The notes under the pieces: model-generated
What the model was told of the DNA's origin: nothing
The model's database searches: none
Seen by the model: the letters and a program-made list of their open reading frames with translations, nothing else
In this document: piece after piece, positions 6,930 to 10,532 of the stretch
Layout: the number at the start of each line of letters is the position of its first letter
Numbering within the stretch: position 1 is the stretch's first letter
Made by a program: the position numbers and the translations under genes
DNA from: Bondarzewia mesenterica
Lineage: Eukaryota > Basidiomycota > Agaricomycetes > Russulales > Bondarzewiaceae
Assembly (NCBI GenBank): GCA_004802705.1
Contig: SGPL01000846.1
Span: 1 to 10,532, forward strand
DNA: 10,532 nucleotides
Direction of reading: 5' to 3'

Positions 6930-7482
6930 ATGAACGTTATGTTGAGCAAGACGATTAGCCTCTCGCCAGTAGACGGTAGTGCCCCGTTCTTAACCAAATA
7001 CATTCCCCTGAATGGAGGGCCAGCGATCCTGGGCAGGGAGAAAATCGCAGGAAACGGAACCGCCGCCGCTACAAACGGCCTTTTCCCTATCATTGGAGAC
7101 GAGTCTGCGGACTTATCCGTCAGCGCCGTGCACGCGGAGCTGTACACTGACAATGGACACGTTCGTGCACATTCTCTGCAACAGCACTCTGTCCCAGTCC
7201 CTCATTCCATATTTTCCAGATATACATAAGGGATTTAGACTCAGTGCATGGTACCTGGGTTGACGGAGAAAAGGTCACGGCGGCAAGAGCACTGCACAGC
7301 GGTTCCATCGTTGTAAGTCTTCGTCTGTCTCTCGTCCCAAACAAACCGGTATGAGCAACTCACTATGTCCTTGACGTCGACAGGAACTTGGCGTACAGGT
7401 CGAGCGATCACAAAGCACACCAGTGTCCGTACCGGATGACTCATTAAAGCCCATAGTAGCAAAGGTGACCGTTGCATGGTGA
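6930..7482 (+). CDS. FHA-domain protein, copy 2 (spliced; about 140 aa, shortened)
   Basis: Exons are 6930-7160, 7220-7312 and 7384-7479 with stop TGA 7480-7482. Introns are 59 and 71 nt at the same positions and phases as in copy 1, with the same donors (GTTCGT, GTAAGT). All FHA marker residues are kept: GR, S-x-x-H (SAVHAEL) and DLDSVHGTWVDG. Substitutions relative to copy 1 are spread out (for example SIVHAELYAE to SAVHAELYTD) and the domain stays open, so it could still be functional. If intron 3 (7479-7678) is removed as proposed for copy 1, TG joins A to make TGA, so the protein ends one residue earlier at about 139 aa. Either way it lacks the basic C-terminal extension of copy 1. Confidence 0.65.
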
Positions 7483-8555
7483 AATCGCTCTGCTGCGAGC
7501 ACAGCGCTGTCGTGGTTTACTATTTCCATCCCCTGCTCCCGAGCGCCGTCTTTGTTTCGTTGACGCACTCGTTCCATTTTTCATCGGATGGATATGTATT
7601 TTGGATCTGTCAGTTGGGATAATGAGCGGGCCCTATTGTGATGCATTTGTCAAAACCAATGTTTTTTTCCTTGATCAGACGAGAGCGCGAGGAGAACTGT
7701 GTGACCATGAGGTACGACGACGACCCGAGAGTCGCAAATGTCCCAGAAAGACAGAGCCATCCATTAGCGACCAAAAAATTAAAGAGAATATATGGAAGCC
7801 GAGGCATGGCATAGCCCGATGTAGATCCCATACGGATACACACGCCTGAAGACTCGAAGAGCGCAAGCATTCGGTGTGGTTCGAGAAGAGAGGCATGCAG
7901 TCTTGTGCCTAAGTATGTCGAGTGCTAATATATCCGTACATAGGCGACGTGATGTCCCAAGCAGGATGTCTTCTTTCCGTACAGCGAAAGCAGGGGAGAT
8001 GCGACGCAACCATCGAGCTGTTTCCGGAACCATCGGTGTGCTAAACTGCCTTGTAGACAGATGTCAACAAAAGGCAGGCTATCGATGACTTGAACTCAAA
8101 CCCCCGTCGTAATGGAAGCTCGGGTGTAATTCAAGTGCTCTGCACAATGCCGGACTCCATGCCAGACGAGTCTCGGTAAGGCCCAGCAAGAGAAGGTGAT
8201 TGTCCCGCGCTGACGGCGCCACCTCGATGATGGCTAAGAAGATGCCTCATAAGAGTCCGGCACGTCGTTATTACTGCGCCGCCTTGAGCACACGCACAGT
8301 GACTGATCTCCCTTCATTTAATACTAGTCACCTTTGACAGTGGACGGTGGACTAGGTGACAATGATGACGACGGAGATGATAAATAAACAGCAGAGAAAG
8401 ATAGAGCCGCCATAGACAACGGCGATGAAAGAAAACAGAAGCTGGGTATAGCTCACCGCGACTTCGAAAGTGATCCGCGTGCTTGCTTTGAGTCCTCTGA
8501 GCCAAGACACCCAACACACAATAGTCACGTACCACTTGAGTATCCGGAGAGCAAG
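7483..8555 (+). pseudogene. Decayed 3' exons of the FHA-family gene, unit 2
   Basis: Homologous to 969-2070. The exon-4 equivalent (7679-7860) still reads NDPRVANVPERQS-like sequence (here DDPRVANVPERQSHPLATKK) but has an in-frame TAG, so it is not translatable. It keeps a segment after HTPED (RCGSRREACSLVP) that copy 3 shares (PVRFKQEARPADP) and copy 1 has lost. Near 8376-8475 the RAAIDNG...KQKLGIAHRDFESD frame recurs with an in-frame TAA at its start, then continues open through ESSEPRHPTHNSHVPLEYPE to SKLV at the junction with copy 3. Confidence 0.6.
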
Positions 8556-9530
8556 CTGGTGTTACGAGCGGCCTTTTCCCAATTGTAGGATACGAGTCCG
8601 CAGACCTTTCCGTCAGCGCCGTGCACACCAAGCCAATATTCAACAATGGACACGTTCGTGCGCATTTTCCACAATCATCTCCCCGTCTAAATCCCTCATC
8701 TGACCCATATTTTAGATACACATCAGGGATCTAGACTCGGCACATGGTGCCTGGGTCGATGGACAAAGGATCGCGGCAGCGAGATGCTGAAGAGCAATTC
8801 ACATCATCGCAAGCCTTTCGTCTGTCTCCCGCGCCAAACGAACGAGCCTACGCATTTGTGTCCATGGCGTCGACAGGAGCTCAGCGTGCAGCTAGAGCGC
8901 TCGGAAACACCTGCGACACTTCCAAAAGACTCTTTAGAGTCCATCCTGGCAAAAAGGGGCCCTCTGTATGCTGGCACAGGGTCTTCGATCTGCCCGCAAA
9001 ACCCCGTCCGTCGGACGGCGAGCGGACACTCTCGTAAAATGTAGTTGCCACACCAATGTGCGTAACACAGACCTTTGCACAAGAACGCGAAACGAGTCGC
9101 ATAGCCAGTGACCACGACGGTCAGAAGCTGCGTCGACTCACAAATGAAGGTACAGCCATCCATCCACAACCACGAGATCAAAGAAAGCACGCAACAAAAG
9201 CGACACGGATCCGCTGGAGACACTCACGCCTGAAGAACATCGGGAGGGCGTCCTTCCGGTACGATTTAAACAAGAAGCAAGACCCGCAGACCCCGCGCTT
9301 GGACATCCCGAGCGCTGCCATCGCCGTCGATGACTCGATTCCAAGCCAAGAACGACCGCGCCACATATCACGTCCATGAACGAACCGGTGCGCTACCTGA
9401 CACCCGAACTGCCTTCTCAAAGTCGAACGAGGTCGAACGTCAACGAAGACGACAGACTATCGACGAGGATTCGGAACTCAGCCCCTCAGCGATCCCACGT
9501 CGAGAGGCGCTCGGTGAGATGTGACCGTTC
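8556..9530 (+). pseudogene. FHA-family gene copy 3, 5'-truncated pseudogene
   Basis: The copy begins inside exon 1 (at GGCCTTTTCCCAATTG, equal to GLFPIV of copy 1) and lacks promoter, start codon and the GR motif. The frame then reads ESADLSVSAVH and NNGH; an intron-like gap (GTTCG...TTTTAG) leads to IRDLDSAHGAWVDGQR, then an in-frame TGA. The second intron's donor is mutated (GCAAGC for GTAAGT). Exon 3 is open and diverged (ELSVQLERSETPATLPKDSL). The donor of intron 3 is GTATGC at the same phase. Exon 4 remnants (ERETSRIAS; later DTDPLETLTPEE) lie in different frames. This copy is much more diverged than copies 1 and 2 are from each other, so it is the older branch. Confidence 0.75.
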
Positions 9531-9726
9531 CCTCCCCACCGAATCCCGATGCCCACGATCCGCTACACGAACCAGAAACAAAAAAAAAAAAGAGGACGTC
9601 TCGCAGCACAAAAAAAAAAAAAAAAAAAAACGGCTCACCCAAACCGAGGTCTCCGAACAACGAAGGCATCCATTGCCAGCACTTCAAGGAACACAGCGGC
9701 GTCGATTCCTGCGATCGTGATACATC

Positions 9727-9740
9727 AATAATAATAATAA
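9727..9740. repeat. (AAT)n microsatellite
   Basis: A short run of AAT trinucleotides (AATAATAATAATAA), four and a half units. No function is implied. Confidence 0.8.
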
Positions 9741-10016
9741 AGCGTGCCAACCGCCATCGACGTTTCAACCAGCCGGACTCTTGAGAGTGACGAGTCCCAG
9801 GATCGACGGTTGGGCTTAACCAACCAGCTACATCGAATGTCATGGCAAGTCACAAGCCCACACTACGTACGCTCAGAGTCGCTTTTTGCCTCCGCCCGGG
9901 ACAGGAAGTCCGGGCCGACCGCCGCACTCCACAAGGGACTCATCCCCAATTCCAACATTCCAACAAAAAGCCCTTCAAAGTCCACCGTACATATACGCAT
10001 ACTGCTGCCAGGGCCT

Positions 10017-10037
10017 GGGTAGTGGGTAGTGGGTAGT
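10017..10037. repeat. GGGTAGT x3 tandem repeat
   Basis: Three perfect copies of the heptamer GGGTAGT. It is G-rich but differs from the usual fungal telomere unit TTAGGG and is too short for a telomere. Confidence 0.85.
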
Positions 10038-10077
10038 AGCGCTAGTCCTCCCGATTCCGAAATTATTTAAATAAATG

Positions 10078-10532
10078 AAAAAAAAAAAAAGGTCACGCTC
10101 GAGCACACGCACACGCATGAGTAGGTCACGCAGAAAAGAGAGAGAGAAAGAAAGTTAGAAAATGACTGAATAAAGGAAGGAAAGAGAGAGAGAGAAAGAA
10201 GAAAATGACTCAAGAAAGAAAGAAAGACCGACCGACCGATACAGACGAAAAACAAAACCAACACGCATACGGATACGGACGGGGCACGAAACACACCACA
10301 CGAATTACTGAGCCAACCGAAATCGATCATGGCATAATACTTGTATGAATACGGAATACCACGCGGAGCCCGGACGTACCCAAACACTTTGGAATGCGCA
10401 CGGACTGCTCGACACCACAAAACCACAAAGAACACACGGAGAGACGACAGACGACGGACGGTAGAATATATAAAAAAANGNAAAAAAGAAAAGAAAAGAG
10501 AGAGAAAAAACGGACACTCGGCCCCCATCAAC
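10078..10532. repeat. Purine-rich low-complexity terminal region
   Basis: An A13 run (10078-10090) is followed by GA/GAAA-rich sequence (about 10133-10226), GACC repeats (about 10226-10239), and a long A/C/G-rich, T-poor stretch to the end with N at 10479 and 10481 inside an A-run. The minus strand is open for long stretches only because it is T/C-rich (Phe/Ser-rich translation), so no gene is called. Confidence 0.7.

Larger units (their letters stand above)
6532..8555 (+). repeat. Repeat unit 2 (FHA-gene duplication, copy 2)
   Basis: This is the second copy of the unit seen at 30-2070, in the same orientation. It starts with T11 followed by AACGATCC and ends near 8555, where sequence matching the tail of unit 1 (GAGAGCAAGCTGGT) passes straight into the middle of a third FHA exon 1. 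Relative to unit 1 it lacks the stretch homologous to about 1720-1804 and retains about 7856-7925. Confidence 0.9.
9531..10060. other. No recognisable gene; poly-A runs and short repeats
   Basis: Plus-strand frames (9521-9784, 9744-10022) are open but consist of Lys runs from poly-A and Ser/Pro/Arg-rich sequence with no domain. Weak similarity to the repeat unit may extend a little past 9530. A12 lies at 9580-9591 and A21 at 9610-9630. Confidence 0.5.

Noticed and set aside
9521..9784. Lys-rich plus-strand ORFs around poly-A runs
   Set aside because: The Lys stretches are translations of A12 and A21 homopolymers, and no conserved domain or splice structure is seen.
10017..10037. GGGTAGT repeats as a telomere
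   Set aside because: There are only three copies and the unit differs from fungal TTAGGG, so it is treated as a simple tandem repeat.
10067..10531. 154-codon minus-strand ORF that is Phe/Ser/Leu-rich
   Set aside because: It is open only because the plus strand is A- and GA-rich; it includes N bases and microsatellites and has no protein-like pattern apart from low complexity.
1..10532. CRISPR arrays, tRNA or rRNA genes, transposase or reverse transcriptase genes
   Set aside because: I saw no regularly spaced repeats, no tRNA-like arms or rRNA-like sequence, and no DDE, RT or integrase motif in any readable frame.

Overview
This window looks like nuclear DNA of a filamentous fungus, most likely a basidiomycete (Agaricomycetes). 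The evidence is many short introns of about 47-77 nt with GT(A/G)NGT-type donors, CTRAY-like branch sites and T-rich acceptors, TATA boxes about 100 bp upstream of start codons, and no bacterial-style operons or ribosome binding sites. The window starts in a poly-T run and ends in purine-rich low-complexity sequence with two N calls, so it may be a whole contig or a contig end.

Layout. (1) 30-2070: repeat unit 1, a TATA-driven, intron-containing gene for a small protein with a forkhead-associated (FHA, phosphothreonine-binding) domain, followed by decayed 3' exons. (2) About 1960-2882, minus strand: consistent splice signals suggest one or two unrecognised intron-rich genes whose last exons run antisense into repeat unit 1. 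(3) 3312-3914, minus strand: a conserved-looking hypothetical protein with one intron and a homopolymer frameshift. (4) 4317-5716, plus strand, divergent from (3): a protein of about 420-440 residues with a PD-(D/E)XK-nuclease-like signature and a basic, disordered C-terminal half. It is followed by a 53-codon ORF (5810-5971). (5) 6293-6544: an open frame with a membrane-anchor-like segment that ends at the next repeat boundary. (6) 6532-8555: repeat unit 2, a second copy of the FHA gene with the same promoter and intron positions but a premature end. (7) 8556-9530: a third, more diverged copy, 5'-truncated and fused to the tail of unit 2, clearly a pseudogene. (8) 9531-10532: no recognisable gene; poly-A runs, microsatellites and strongly strand-skewed sequence.

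The main story is a small FHA-domain gene family in three states of decay: copy 1 has a possible intact 207-residue reading frame, copy 2 is cut short by a stop that exists both with and without splicing of intron 3, and copy 3 is dead. The unit-1/unit-2 duplication is separated by about 4.5 kb carrying unrelated genes. The most novel single gene is the PD-(D/E)XK-like protein. All functional calls come from reading motifs by eye; no database search was possible.
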